In this document: positions 18,485 to 27,376 of the stretch, in pieces
Layout of the letters: each line of letters begins with the position of its first letter
Position numbering within the stretch: the stretch's first letter is position 1
Source: Nitrospirota bacterium
GTDB lineage: Bacteria; Nitrospirota; Thermodesulfovibrionia; Thermodesulfovibrionales; UBA1546
Reading direction: 5' to 3'
NCBI GenBank assembly: GCA_016195565.1
Contig: JACPZK010000022.1
Span: forward strand, 61,121 to 125,120
Length of the DNA: 64,000 nucleotides
The notes under the pieces: generated by a model
The model's input: the letters and a program-made list of their open reading frames with translations, nothing else
Told to the model about the DNA's origin: nothing
The model's database searches: none
Program-made: the position numbers and the translations under genes

Positions 18485-19024
18485 CTACTTGCGGTTTCTT
18501 TTTTTCACCTCTGCTTTGATAATGGCCCTCAGTTCAGAGATATATGTCTGCGTAGCCTTCTCAACCGTTACATTGTTTTTCTCCATAAAAAAAATAGCCC
18601 ACTGCTGCATGGCAATCTTAGCCGCCTCTGCATCCTTCTGGCCTATCGGCGATCTATAAAATGCAAGAATATTATCCAATTCATCTTCCGTAACATGCAG
18701 GCCGTAATAAACGCTCCACGCATTCACTGCCTCTTCAGTCGTCCACACTGGTTTTGCCGCATTAAGGAATTTCTGATACGCATTATCCAAAGCAACAAGT
18801 GTCGCTTTCTTTAAACCGGGGAATTGGGTCTTGGCCTCCTGCAGCATCTTGGGAGCAATTAATTTGACCTGCTCATGGCTGTAGGACCTCTGCTGTTCGA
18901 TTATTTCATGCAGGCCCTGAATCTTCGCAAGTTCCTTAAGTTTGGCTGCCTTTGACGCCTCATCCGCAAACGCATACGATGCTGTCAGGAGCAGCAAAAT
19001 AACAGCAAATCTAAAAACAATCAT
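18485..19024 (-). CDS. Secreted DUF2059-like protein
   Basis: About 179 residues from the ATG at 19024 (MIVFRFAVILLLLTASYAFADE), which has GAAGGAGGATTG upstream. An earlier TTG start is unlikely. The protein has a cleavable signal peptide, then an all-helical domain with EDELDNILAFYRSPIGQKDAE, the motif of DUF2059 proteins. It ends in a basic tail (KKRNRK). Likely periplasmic; function unknown. It follows the frameshifted cytochrome-like gene by about 30 bp. Confidence 0.7.
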   Translation of the reverse strand: MIVFRFAVILLLLTASYAFADEASKAAKLKELAKIQGLHEIIEQQRSYSHEQVKLIAPKMLQEAKTQFPGLKKATLVALDNAYQKFLNAAKPVWTTEEAVNAWSVYYGLHVTEDELDNILAFYRSPIGQKDAEAAKIAMQQWAIFFMEKNNVTVEKATQTYISELRAIIKAEVKKRNRK

Positions 19025-19056
19025 TTTACAATCCTCCTTCTTGAGCTGCAACAACA

Positions 19057-19256
19057 TCAAAGGGTATTCAGAAACGCAACGATATTCTCCACATCTTCAT
19101 CAAGGAGATATGAAAACGACGGCATGTCTTTATTCAGTTTCTCAATATCATATTTTTTCCGCTCCTGCCGAATATTTCAAACATGGTGAACACTGCAATC
19201 AGAACTGAGACCAGCATACCAATACCGAGCAGAGATTTGAAAAAGAATGAAGACAT
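19057..19256 (-). pseudogene. Small cytochrome-like gene split by a -1 shift at an A6 run
   Basis: The ATG at 19256 (good GGAGG upstream) encodes a membrane segment (KSLLGIGMLVSVLIAVFTMFEIFGRSGK) and stops at 19134. In the -1 frame from the AAAAAA run the reading continues KYDIEKLNKDMPSFSYLLDEDVENIVAFLNTL to a stop at 19057. That second part resembles the C-terminal helix of c-type cytochromes (MPxFxxLxDEDxxxIVAFL), but there is no CxxCH anywhere. It may be a broken gene, a programmed shift on A-AAA-AAT, or a sequencing error in the homopolymer. Confidence 0.6.
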
Positions 19257-19274
19257 AAAATACCTCCTGAATAA

Positions 19275-19307
19275 TAAAAAATGGGAGGGTATATCACCCC
19301 CCCATTT
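19275..19307 (-). terminator. Intrinsic terminator after cytochrome c gene
   Basis: On the minus strand AAATGGG...CCCATTT with GGGT/ACCC extensions, followed by TTTATT. It lies 9 bp after the cytochrome stop. Confidence 0.75.
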
Positions 19308-19315
19308 AAATGGTT

Positions 19316-19687
19316 CTACTTGTAACCTGGAGCCTTCGGGACTGCCTTACCTTTCAGAGACTTTATATAGGCAACCATATCCTTCATCTGTTCAGATTTA
19401 ACATCAATAGCCTTGCCTTCATTTGCATTTATAATGCAGAAATTAACAGCCTCTTCGAGGCTCTTCTGCGTTTTGCCCATTATTTTGAACTCTTTCTTGT
19501 CAGCCGCTTTTTCCAACCCTTTGCCGTTAGGGTGGCAGTCATTACATGCCTTCTTGCCGCCAAATGCCTTTTGGTCATTGAATAACGTTTTCCCTCTTTC
19601 TTCGGGCAGATCTTTTTTAGCAAAGGCAACTGAGAATGTTAACCCGAGAATTATAAGAAGCAGCAGAGATACTTTCATAATTTTCAT
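19316..19687 (-). CDS. Small monohaem cytochrome c
   Basis: About 123 residues from the ATG at 19687 (MKIMKVSLLLLIILGLTFS), which follows GGAGGTGATACGG; longer in-frame starts lack a site. It has a signal peptide, a single CNDCH haem motif (about residue 51) and the cytochrome c C-terminal helix MKDMVAYIKSLKG. It is a periplasmic electron carrier; the partner is unknown. It ends at a clear terminator, so it is separate from the downstream frameshifted gene. Confidence 0.88.
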   Translation of the reverse strand: MKIMKVSLLLLIILGLTFSVAFAKKDLPEERGKTLFNDQKAFGGKKACNDCHPNGKGLEKAADKKEFKIMGKTQKSLEEAVNFCIINANEGKAIDVKSEQMKDMVAYIKSLKGKAVPKAPGYK

Positions 19688-19756
19688 CCGTATCACCTCC
19701 TCTCTATCCATAATTGTATAGAAGGAAAGGCACTTTCGCAATAACTAAGTTTGCTT

Positions 19757-21733
19757 CTAAAGCCTTCCTTTTACCAGATTATCAACAACAGAAGGGTCCG
19801 CAAGCGTTGAAGTATCGCCAAGGTCTTCTATCTGCCCATGCGCGATTTTTCTCAGAATCCTTCTCATAATCTTTCCGCTTCTTGTCTTTGGCAGGCCCGG
19901 GGCAAATTGTAATTTATCAGGGGTTGCGATCGGGCCTATGACTGTCCTTACGTGGCCGATGAGTATCTTCTTAAGCTCATCAGAGGGCTGTCTGCCGTCT
20001 TTTAATGTAACATAAGCATATATACCCTCTCCCTTTATCTCATGAGGAAAACCAACAACCGCAGCTTCTGCAACCGCCTCGTGGCTTACGAGCGCTGACT
20101 CAACCTCTGCTGTTCCAAGCCTGTGACCGGAGATGTTTATAACATCATCTATTCTTCCCATCAGCCAGTAATCTCCAGCCTCATCAACCCTCGCTCCGTC
20201 TCCGGTTAAATACTTGCCTTTAAAGCGGGAAAAGTATACCTCTTTAATCCTTTTGTTTTCAGAGTCTCCGTAAGTGCCTCTTATCATTCCGGGCCATGGC
20301 TTTTCAATTACAAGGTAACCGCCTTCATTCACACCTGCAGGTGAGCCGTCCTCTTTTAAGACTTTCGGAACAACACCAGGAAACGGCCTGTTTGCAGAGC
20401 CGGGCTTCAATGTCATTGCCCCGGGCAGTGGCGATATGAGAATGCCGCCTGTCTCTGTCTGCCACCAGGTATCAACAATAGGGAGTTTTTCTTTACCTAT
20501 ATTAGTGTAATACCACATCCATGCTTCAGGATTTATCGGCTCTCCGACTGAACCGAGAAGCCTCAAGGATGAAAGGTCATGATTTTTCACCCAGCTTTCG
20601 CCTTCTTTCATCAAGGCCCTTATCGCAGTCGGCGCAGTATAAAAGATATTGACCTTATGTTTGTCAACTATATCCCAGAACCTGCCGGGATTCGGATACG
20701 TCGGAATCCCCTCAAACATTAGGCTTGTGGCGCCGCTGCTCAACGGGCCATAGATAATATAGCTGTGCCCTGTGACCCATCCGATGTCCGCTGTGCAGAA
20801 GTGAATATCTTCGTCGTGATAATCAAATATCCACCTGAAAGTCAGGTTTGTGAAAAGCATATATCCGGCTGTTGTATGAAGAACGCCTTTGGGCTTTCCT
20901 GTTGAGCCGGATGTGTAAAGGATAAAAAGCGGGTCTTCCGAATCCATTTTCTCAGGCTCGCAATATTTGGCAACGTCAGCGGCATTAATTTCATCATGCC
21001 ACCAGAGGTCTCTTTTAGGCTCCATATCAACATTGCCGTCTGTCCTTCTTACCACTATCATCTTTTCAACCGTAGGGCATTCATGCAGAGCCTCGTCGGC
21101 ATTTGCCTTCAGAGGAACGAATCTTCCGCCCCTCGCGCCCTTGTCCGATGTAATAACAATTTTTGATTTGCAGTCCTGAATCCTGTTTCTTAAAGCTTGA
21201 GCGCTGAATCCGCCGAATACAATGCTGTGGATTGCTCCGATTCTCGCGCACGCAAGCATGGAAATCGCAAGTTCCGGAATCATCGGAAGATAGATGGTAA
21301 TCCTGTCGCCTTTCTTCACTCCATGTTTTTTCAGGACATTTGCAAACCTGTTCACCTCGTAATAAAGCTGCTGATATGTGTATGTTTTATAGCTTCCGTC
21401 ATCCGCTTCCCATATTATTGCCGCCTTGTTCCTCGTCGGGGTATTTACAAATCTGTCCAGGCAGTTATACGATGCGTTCAGGCTGCCGCCCTGAAACCAC
21501 TTTATCTCAGGTTTTTCAAAATTATATTCAAGAACCTTATCCCACTTTTTATACCATGAAAGATTTTTTTCGGCCATCTCACCCCAGAACCCGTCAGGGT
21601 CTTCCACCGACCGCTTATAGAGTTTTTCATATTCTTCCATGCTCTTTATATGCGCTTTTTTGCTGAACTCTTTTGGCGGCGGAAAGGTCCTGTTCTCTGC
21701 CATCAAAACTTCAATGCCTTTTGTGCCTGACAT
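19757..21733 (-). CDS. acsA: Acetyl-CoA synthetase (AMP-forming)
   Basis: About 658 residues, normal for Acs. The adenylation motif [61 protein letters not shown] (in shorter pieces across about 500-545) and the acetylatable Lys in [15 protein letters not shown] are present. It converts acetate, ATP and CoA to acetyl-CoA. The start at 21733 follows GGGAGG; an ATG at 21745 directly abuts the stop of the 20-codon frame upstream. Confidence 0.95.
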   Translation of the reverse strand: MSGTKGIEVLMAENRTFPPPKEFSKKAHIKSMEEYEKLYKRSVEDPDGFWGEMAEKNLSWYKKWDKVLEYNFEKPEIKWFQGGSLNASYNCLDRFVNTPTRNKAAIIWEADDGSYKTYTYQQLYYEVNRFANVLKKHGVKKGDRITIYLPMIPELAISMLACARIGAIHSIVFGGFSAQALRNRIQDCKSKIVITSDKGARGGRFVPLKANADEALHECPTVEKMIVVRRTDGNVDMEPKRDLWWHDEINAADVAKYCEPEKMDSEDPLFILYTSGSTGKPKGVLHTTAGYMLFTNLTFRWIFDYHDEDIHFCTADIGWVTGHSYIIYGPLSSGATSLMFEGIPTYPNPGRFWDIVDKHKVNIFYTAPTAIRALMKEGESWVKNHDLSSLRLLGSVGEPINPEAWMWYYTNIGKEKLPIVDTWWQTETGGILISPLPGAMTLKPGSANRPFPGVVPKVLKEDGSPAGVNEGGYLVIEKPWPGMIRGTYGDSENKRIKEVYFSRFKGKYLTGDGARVDEAGDYWLMGRIDDVINISGHRLGTAEVESALVSHEAVAEAAVVGFPHEIKGEGIYAYVTLKDGRQPSDELKKILIGHVRTVIGPIATPDKLQFAPGLPKTRSGKIMRRILRKIAHGQIEDLGDTSTLADPSVVDNLVKGRL

Positions 21734-21745
21734 AGAGCCTCCCAT

Positions 21746-21808
21746 TTAGCATGAACCCTTACATTTACATGTCGCGGCAGATTTCTTTGCTGCCTTTCTT
21801 ATCTTCAT
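21746..21808 (-). CDS. Tiny 20-aa Cys-rich basic peptide upstream of acsA
   Basis: The ATG at 21808 follows AAGGAAGGTGATTTT, a good ribosome site. It encodes MKIRKAAKKSAATCKCKGSC and stops at 21746, directly abutting an ATG in frame for acsA. The lysine-rich N-terminus and CxC-x3-C ending suggest a metal-binding or redox peptide, or a translated leader of acsA. I do not recognise it. Confidence 0.5.
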   Translation of the reverse strand: MKIRKAAKKSAATCKCKGSC

Positions 21809-21829
21809 AAAATCACCTTCCTTCCCTTT

Positions 21830-23248
21830 TCAGAGCAAATATTCGGCGAGATTAATCCTGTATTTATTAGGGTCCATTGTCTTAACAATAGTTCTCAGGA
21901 ATTTTCCGTCAGGGGCTTTTTCCGTGAGATCAACAATATATCTATCTGCCTTTTCTCCTTTGCTGCTGATGACAACCAGAACCTTGGGCCTGTCTAAAAA
22001 AACAGTATCGCTCTGATAGACGAGTCCCAGTTCTCTGGTATCAAGCATAACGAGAGTCCCTACAGGAAATACACCTATCATATTAATAAAAAACTTAAAG
22101 AGAATCGGATCAAGCTGCGTCCCTGCCCTCTCCATCATAATGCTCAACGCCCTGTCAGGAGGCATCGGGATTCTTGAATAAACCCGCGCTGATGTCATTG
22201 CATCATACTGGTCGGCAAGACTTATAATCTTTGAATAGAAATCCAATTCGAATGGTTCTCTCGTTTTAGGGTACCCTGAAAAATCATGGTACATATGATG
22301 CTCAAATGCGACAATAGCCGCCCTTGCTACTGTAGCATCAATACCCCTCATTTTGAGTATAGCCCTCACGCCCCAGAATGGATGTTTTTGCATCATGTGC
22401 CATTCATCATCGGTAAAACTGGTCGGTTTATTCAACACCTCGCTGGGTATTTCTATCTTGCCTATATCATGAAACAGCGCAACAAGGCCCAGTTCTGTCA
22501 GAGCCCTCTTGCTCAGGCCGAGTCTCTGCGCAAGCGCTACAGCGAGTATGCTTACATTAACCGAATGGTGATATGTATACTCATCATAATCTTTAATGGT
22601 AGTCATGCCCAGGAGCAGTTGCTCTTCTTCAAGTATCAGGTCTACCATGGACTCTACTACTCTCTTTGCCTTTTTTATGTTTACCTTTTCACCTGACTTG
22701 ATCTTGCTTACAACGCCTCTGGTATATGAAACAGCGTTAAAATATGATTTTTTTACCATTTTCCGGACATCAGAACTGCCCTCAGTTTTTTCCTCATCTC
22801 GTATCTTCCTTAGCCTGCCGACTCCTAAACTGCCGCCATCCGCCATCTCTTCTGCAAGCGCCTCAAAAGACTCCAGAGAGGAAGCTGAAGCTATGAGCGC
22901 CCTTAAAAAGCTCTGCATATCTTCAGATTTTAAGGCGTCTCTGAACACAATACTGCCCAATTCTCTCCTTTTAAATTCTTTTACAAGAAAATCAAAGCTC
23001 GGAAGATATTCCAGAGAGTATCTTATCCTTGCTTCATTCAGATAAAAAAACTCGCCTCCGAGTTCAAGAAGCAGTTCTCCTTCAGATAAAATCAAGGGGT
23101 TTATAATCGCAGTAAACCTCTCTATCGCCGTAGTCACGGCAATATTGCCGGGGTCATGGATAGCGGAGGTCCTTATAATAACCGCAAGCTGGTTTACTAT
23201 GTCTTTGGCCTTCTTAAATGCCTCTTCCCTGCTTTCCTTACTGGCCAT
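21830..23248 (-). CDS. HD-GYP domain phosphodiesterase
   Basis: 472 residues. A helical N-terminal half (about 1-190) with no recognised sensor precedes the HD-GYP domain. Its metal-binding motifs are YHHSVNVSILA, FHDIGKIEIP, MQKHPFWGVRAI, EHHMYHDFSGYP (the GYP loop) and SLADQYDAMTS. Family members hydrolyse cyclic di-GMP. It overlaps the upstream HEAT-repeat gene by 11 bp, so the two are probably made together. Confidence 0.88.
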   Translation of the reverse strand: MASKESREEAFKKAKDIVNQLAVIIRTSAIHDPGNIAVTTAIERFTAIINPLILSEGELLLELGGEFFYLNEARIRYSLEYLPSFDFLVKEFKRRELGSIVFRDALKSEDMQSFLRALIASASSLESFEALAEEMADGGSLGVGRLRKIRDEEKTEGSSDVRKMVKKSYFNAVSYTRGVVSKIKSGEKVNIKKAKRVVESMVDLILEEEQLLLGMTTIKDYDEYTYHHSVNVSILAVALAQRLGLSKRALTELGLVALFHDIGKIEIPSEVLNKPTSFTDDEWHMMQKHPFWGVRAILKMRGIDATVARAAIVAFEHHMYHDFSGYPKTREPFELDFYSKIISLADQYDAMTSARVYSRIPMPPDRALSIMMERAGTQLDPILFKFFINMIGVFPVGTLVMLDTRELGLVYQSDTVFLDRPKVLVVISSKGEKADRYIVDLTEKAPDGKFLRTIVKTMDPNKYRINLAEYLL

Positions 23249-24881
23249 ACTCTATCCTTTTAATTGCAGAATAGACATATTCTCTCAGGAGCTTATTTCT
23301 TGACTCCTTTGCCTTATGCAGCAACGGCAGCGCGTCTTTGTTTCCCATCAATCCAAGGCAGTATGCTGCGCAGGCCCTGTTTTCATCATTAAAGGCCCGC
23401 TTAAAAAATGCTTTCTTCTTAAAAGTTTTCATCAAAAATTCCACTATATCATTGTCTTTCCAATGAGAGAGAACCTCATAGAATTCTTTTCTCTCGCTAA
23501 ACTCCGTCTTTACGAAAGTTGCAGCTGTCATCCTCTGAAGTATTATGTTTTTAGCGGTCGTTGAGCGGATATTGCCGAGAGCCCTTGCCGCAGCAGTCCT
23601 TATCTGAACCTCGGGGTCATTAAAGCATTCCCTTAACGCCGGGAACACTCCCGGGGCGCCGAGTTCCCCCAGAGCCTTTATCCCTTCCTTTCTGACTCTT
23701 ATATCGCTGTGATTTACTGTCTTAAGAAGATAATCCACAGCCGCTTTATCGCCTATCTTTCCCAGTATATAAATAATATTTCTGACAACATACCACCTCG
23801 AATCGTAAAGTCCCTTCGCAAGGCTCTGTATGTCTTTTCTCCCAAGAGATATTAAGGCATTAATAACGTTCTTTCTTGCGGGAATACTCTTGAGCTCTCC
23901 GAGTATTGTTATGAACGGCTGAATAGCATTTTTATCAAGAAATGCCACATATTCATCCCAGACCTTTTCGTTTATCTCAATTCCGCTGTCAAGCAATTCG
24001 CCGAGGAGTTTTATTGTGGCGTCAAATCCCAGAAAAGAAAAAACCATGTCCAGATTTTTCCTGGCATCATCGGCAATGAATGGGCCGCCGATTACCTCTC
24101 TTGTTTTCCTGAGAGTATGCAGCGCTGTCTCCAAATCGCCATGTGTTATTGAAAACTCTATAATGCTGTTCAGGAAGTGCGCCACATCTTCGTATTCGCT
24201 TTTATTCTCAGCCTGATAAAGCATTTCGAAAATAATTGTGATGAGCTTGCCTGTTTTGTCATGAGCATCCTTGTCCATCTCTTTCACAACAGTTTGAAGG
24301 TCCTTATCCGTCAGAGGGACTATCACTGCATCTTTAACGCCTTCTTCGTTAAATGAATCCTCGTATGCCTTTGTCAGTTCATCCCCGTCTGATGCCTTAT
24401 CTTTTACCTCTCTTACCGCCTCACTCTCGTAATCCTCATCTTCCGTAAGAAACGCCTCATCAACAACATATTTTACGTTCTGGAAATCCCTCTCCCACAG
24501 AAGTGTCACTACATCATCGTCAAGAACTTCCCTGTCATAATCAACCGTAAGAATTCTCAGGAAATCCTCCAGTTCCTTCACGGAAAATCCCTTCTTGAAA
24601 GTTATTTCTCTCAAACCGTCCTTAAAGAAAAAAAGCGCAATATTGTCTTCTTTCTGGGAGTTGTAATATATCTGCTCGGAATCACAGAAGATCTCATTCT
24701 GCTTTATCTTGAATGTCAGTTCGTCCCTGTAATCAAAAAAGTTTCTGAATTTTGCATTAGTATCCTCAATGGTCTTGGCATACATCGGATTCGTCTCAGG
24801 ATACATCCTGAACGTCTTCTTGGACTTAAGAAGCGCCTGAACTATCTCTTTTGCCGCTTTTATGTCATCAAGCAATTCCAT
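23238..24881 (-). CDS. HEAT-repeat protein, partner of HD-GYP protein
   Basis: 547 residues. The N-terminal half (about 1-280) is helical and acidic, with similarity in style to the HD-GYP partner's N-terminus. The C-terminal half has HEAT/PBS-lyase-type repeats (VVRNIIYILGKIGDKAAVDYLLK, VRKEGIKALGELGAPGVFPALRE, IRTAAARALGNIRS). Such repeats form protein-binding scaffolds. No enzymatic motif is seen. Overlap with the HD-GYP gene suggests a common complex in cyclic di-GMP signalling. Confidence 0.75.
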   Translation of the reverse strand: MELLDDIKAAKEIVQALLKSKKTFRMYPETNPMYAKTIEDTNAKFRNFFDYRDELTFKIKQNEIFCDSEQIYYNSQKEDNIALFFFKDGLREITFKKGFSVKELEDFLRILTVDYDREVLDDDVVTLLWERDFQNVKYVVDEAFLTEDEDYESEAVREVKDKASDGDELTKAYEDSFNEEGVKDAVIVPLTDKDLQTVVKEMDKDAHDKTGKLITIIFEMLYQAENKSEYEDVAHFLNSIIEFSITHGDLETALHTLRKTREVIGGPFIADDARKNLDMVFSFLGFDATIKLLGELLDSGIEINEKVWDEYVAFLDKNAIQPFITILGELKSIPARKNVINALISLGRKDIQSLAKGLYDSRWYVVRNIIYILGKIGDKAAVDYLLKTVNHSDIRVRKEGIKALGELGAPGVFPALRECFNDPEVQIRTAAARALGNIRSTTAKNIILQRMTAATFVKTEFSERKEFYEVLSHWKDNDIVEFLMKTFKKKAFFKRAFNDENRACAAYCLGLMGNKDALPLLHKAKESRNKLLREYVYSAIKRIEYGQ

Positions 24882-24973
24882 AACCGTTCCTCAAGAAATC
24901 AAAAAATACATGCCTCTTCTTTTAATTTTACCTTTTATGTTCTGAATTTTCTATATTTCAGCTTACATATCAT

Positions 24974-25258
24974 CTACACCATCACTATCCTTCGTTCTCT
25001 CGCAAAGTTCTTGATTATCATCAATGAGGAATACAGCCTCTGCAGCTTTACATTCCTCATCCTAAGAGACGGCTGATCACTGAGATCAACCTTCTCTCCC
25101 CTGATAGCTATCTGCACTTGCATTATTTCGTGATATAGTCCTGTGAGGGAATCTATATCAAGCGGCTTGAGAAACAACGGATTAACCATCACATAGCCGT
25201 CGGCTATGTCATACGCCATAGCTTTAAGGCTTTTCCCTCTTATGCTGCTAACCGGCAT
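24974..25258 (-). CDS. Unrecognised 94-aa protein overlapping tatC
   Basis: 94 residues, soluble, helical-looking, with a basic C-terminus (FARERRIVMV). The ATG at 25258 lies inside the last codons of tatC (11-bp overlap), which points to translational coupling. I recognise no domain. The coupling is the main evidence that it is a gene. Confidence 0.6.
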   Translation of the reverse strand: MPVSSIRGKSLKAMAYDIADGYVMVNPLFLKPLDIDSLTGLYHEIMQVQIAIRGEKVDLSDQPSLRMRNVKLQRLYSSLMIIKNFARERRIVMV

Positions 25259-26039
25259 CTGGTGTTTTTCCCCTCACAAATATTCTTGATACAAGGATAC
25301 CTACTTCGTAAAGGACTATCATGGGTATAGCCATCAGAGTCTGATTAAACATGTCCGGTGTTGGAGTAAGTACGGCAGCTATGATGAAGGCAATTAATAT
25401 GGCATATTTCCTGTTTTTTGCGAGTGTCTTGGTAGTTACAATACCCATGCGTGTAAGAAAGATGATAACAATAGGCAGCTCAAAAACAGCTCCGAATGCG
25501 AGTATAAACTTAAGGCAGAAATCCACATACTGCCCCACCGACAGCATAGGCATCAGAACAGCGCCTACGTTATAGGTTAAAAGAAACCCCATTGCAAACG
25601 GAAGGACTATAAAAAAACAGAATGCGGCACCCGCCATAAAGAGAGCTGTCGCTGAAATGACAAATGGGAGCACATATTTCTTTTCCCTTGCAAGAAGGCC
25701 CGGCGATATAAACTTCCACAGCTGGTGAAATATTACAGGCAAGGCAAGCGCCAGGCCGGCTACAAATGCTACTTTCATGCTCATCCAGAAAGCCTCGGCA
25801 GGCGCCAGAAATACAAGCTTCATAGTCCGGGAAAGTTTTTCCTGAGGGATTATGCTTATAAAAGGATTTTTCACGGAAAAGGACAGAGTGTATTTAAGCG
25901 GAAACATAATGGATTTGAAAAGTTCTTCGGAATAGTTAAACGCAACCATAAAAGCTATCAGCAGGGCAGTCAGAGATATGGTAATCCTCTTTCTGAGCTC
26001 TCCGAGATGTTCTATGAGAGGCATTCTTTCACTTTCCAT
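25248..26039 (-). CDS. tatC: Sec-independent protein translocase TatC
   Basis: About 263 residues from the ATG at 26039 after GTGAGGAAT; an upstream GTG-initiated frame begins at 26051. The N-terminal MPLIEHLGELRKRI is the TatC signature. Six transmembrane helices follow, with conserved FWxFxxPGL-like text (LWKFISPGLLAREKKYV) and the acidic E in the second periplasmic region. It recognises twin-arginine signals. Tat substrates in this window include DsrO and the split-Soret-like cytochrome. Confidence 0.95.
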   Translation of the reverse strand: MESERMPLIEHLGELRKRITISLTALLIAFMVAFNYSEELFKSIMFPLKYTLSFSVKNPFISIIPQEKLSRTMKLVFLAPAEAFWMSMKVAFVAGLALALPVIFHQLWKFISPGLLAREKKYVLPFVISATALFMAGAAFCFFIVLPFAMGFLLTYNVGAVLMPMLSVGQYVDFCLKFILAFGAVFELPIVIIFLTRMGIVTTKTLAKNRKYAILIAFIIAAVLTPTPDMFNQTLMAIPMIVLYEVGILVSRIFVRGKTPDAG

Positions 26040-26098
26040 ATTCCTCACCACGCTTGAGCAGAGAGTTTAAGTGTTTGAAAACTGTACTCTCTCAACAT

Positions 26099-26383
26099 TC
26101 ACTCTGCCCCTTTCTCTTTATCTGTACGTTCCTTCGCTGTAGTTGCCTCTTTAGCTGTAGTTGCCTCTTTTTCGGTTTTGCCGGTAACATCCAGATGGGA
26201 CATTGGTTCTTTTATATCATGCAGTTCAGAGTCCATCTGCTCCTTAATGCCGTACATTGCCTTCTTAAACTCAGCCATGCCCTTACCGATTGTCCTGCCA
26301 AGTTCAGGAAGCCTCTTAGGGCCGAAAACCAGTAAAGCAACTATAAAAATAAGTATAAGTTCCTGCATTCCGATGTCAAACAT
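26099..26383 (-). CDS. Twin-arginine translocase TatA/TatB-type subunit
   Basis: 94 residues: one N-terminal membrane helix (ELILIFIVALLVFG), then the FGPKRLPELGRTIGKGMAEFKKA amphipathic helix (split over about 19-42), then a charged tail. An exact 18-bp tandem duplication near 26138-26175 encodes the repeated KEATTA. TatA and TatB cannot be told apart safely; the extended acidic tail leans to TatB. Its ATG overlaps the stop of the 52-aa gene by one base. Confidence 0.9.
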   Translation of the reverse strand: MFDIGMQELILIFIVALLVFGPKRLPELGRTIGKGMAEFKKAMYGIKEQMDSELHDIKEPMSHLDVTGKTEKEATTAKEATTAKERTDKEKGAE

Positions 26384-26541
26384 TATTCCCTCACCCTGAT
26401 GCTGCGGTACATATAACTGTTGCAGCGTTTAAGCAGCGTTAAAAGGCTTTCACCGGATTTCATGTCTTTGATAATTATAGCAAATTCCTCTGTCGAATTA
26501 ATCCTGCTGCCGTTCGCCTCTATTTTGACCCTGCTAATCAT
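26383..26541 (-). CDS. Unrecognised 52-aa protein in the tat operon
   Basis: The ATG at 26541 overlaps the stop of the outer-membrane gene (ATGA) and follows GAGGAGGAGAA. It encodes 52 residues (starts MISRVKIEANGSRINSTEEF) and ends with TAATG shared with the tatA/B start. Both overlaps indicate a real, coupled gene. The residues EFAIIIKDMKSGESLLTLLKR suggest a small alpha/beta fold. No family is recognised. Confidence 0.7.
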   Translation of the reverse strand: MISRVKIEANGSRINSTEEFAIIIKDMKSGESLLTLLKRCNSYMYRSIRVRE

Positions 26542-27329
26542 TTCTCCTCCTCATATACCTTCTTTATCGTTTTCTTTTCAGCAGGAAGAACCGCCGTTAT
26601 CGAAAGCATAAACCTGTATTCAGGGCTTCTGTTTTTCAAATCAACCCCCACGCCAATCGTTGTATAAAGATAATCCGTTGTCATGAACCTGTAGCCGAAT
26701 CTTCCCTCAAGGTCATCAAGCGCTGCTGAATAGTGGCTTTTCCTCCCATATATCTCTGCAAGCAGCTTGACATCGTGCGCAGCCGAAAAATCAAATCCGG
26801 CTGAGAAGCTTACCTCATCTTCAAGTTTTGATGAACCAACCTTCTCATAGAATATATTGGCATGTCCGCTGACAGGACCTACTCTCTTGCTGGCAATAAG
26901 GCCCGCTCCTGCCCTTCCGTCAGTGCTGAATACCTCCTTGCCTGATGGGATAGAGGCATTGACCATATAAGCTACGGAAGGCGCATATTTAGTTTCATCA
27001 ATAAATCTGTGTTTTACGCCTAAAGCGATATCTTCAAATCCTGATTTCACATCGTTCCATCTATCAACATAAGGGACCGTAGCTGTAAATTCTATCCTGT
27101 CATTTATCCCGTGTGCATACTGAAAAAGATACCTGAAAAAATCAGGTTCTACCGACTTTTCAACTCCGGCGCCAACTGCGTATTGTCCCTTCTTTAGACT
27201 GTCTGCGCTGAAGGTTGAAAAAACTCCATAAGGGGCGACCGGCTGGAGGCCTTTTATATCAAATCCATAAGCATGTCCGGTAAAAAGAGTGCAGCTAAAA
27301 AAAAACAGCAGGAAAATATATTTTTTCAT
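26538..27329 (-). CDS. Predicted outer-membrane beta-barrel protein
   Basis: 263 residues with a signal peptide (KKYIFLLFFFSCTLFTGHAYG). Alternating beta-strand patterns end in aromatic residues (IEFTATVPYV, FEDIALGVKHRF, PSVAYMVNASIPSG, AGAGLIASKRVG, VSFSAGFDFS, FMTTDYLYTTIGVGV). Proteins of this type are annotated as transporters or MetA-pathway phenol-degradation-like barrels. The function is unknown. It is the first gene of the run leading into the tat genes. Confidence 0.7.
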   Translation of the reverse strand: MKKYIFLLFFFSCTLFTGHAYGFDIKGLQPVAPYGVFSTFSADSLKKGQYAVGAGVEKSVEPDFFRYLFQYAHGINDRIEFTATVPYVDRWNDVKSGFEDIALGVKHRFIDETKYAPSVAYMVNASIPSGKEVFSTDGRAGAGLIASKRVGPVSGHANIFYEKVGSSKLEDEVSFSAGFDFSAAHDVKLLAEIYGRKSHYSAALDDLEGRFGYRFMTTDYLYTTIGVGVDLKNRSPEYRFMLSITAVLPAEKKTIKKVYEEEK

Positions 27330-27376
27330 TCATAAAACATAACAGAAAAAATCCTTAAGTGTCAATGAAGCAAAAG

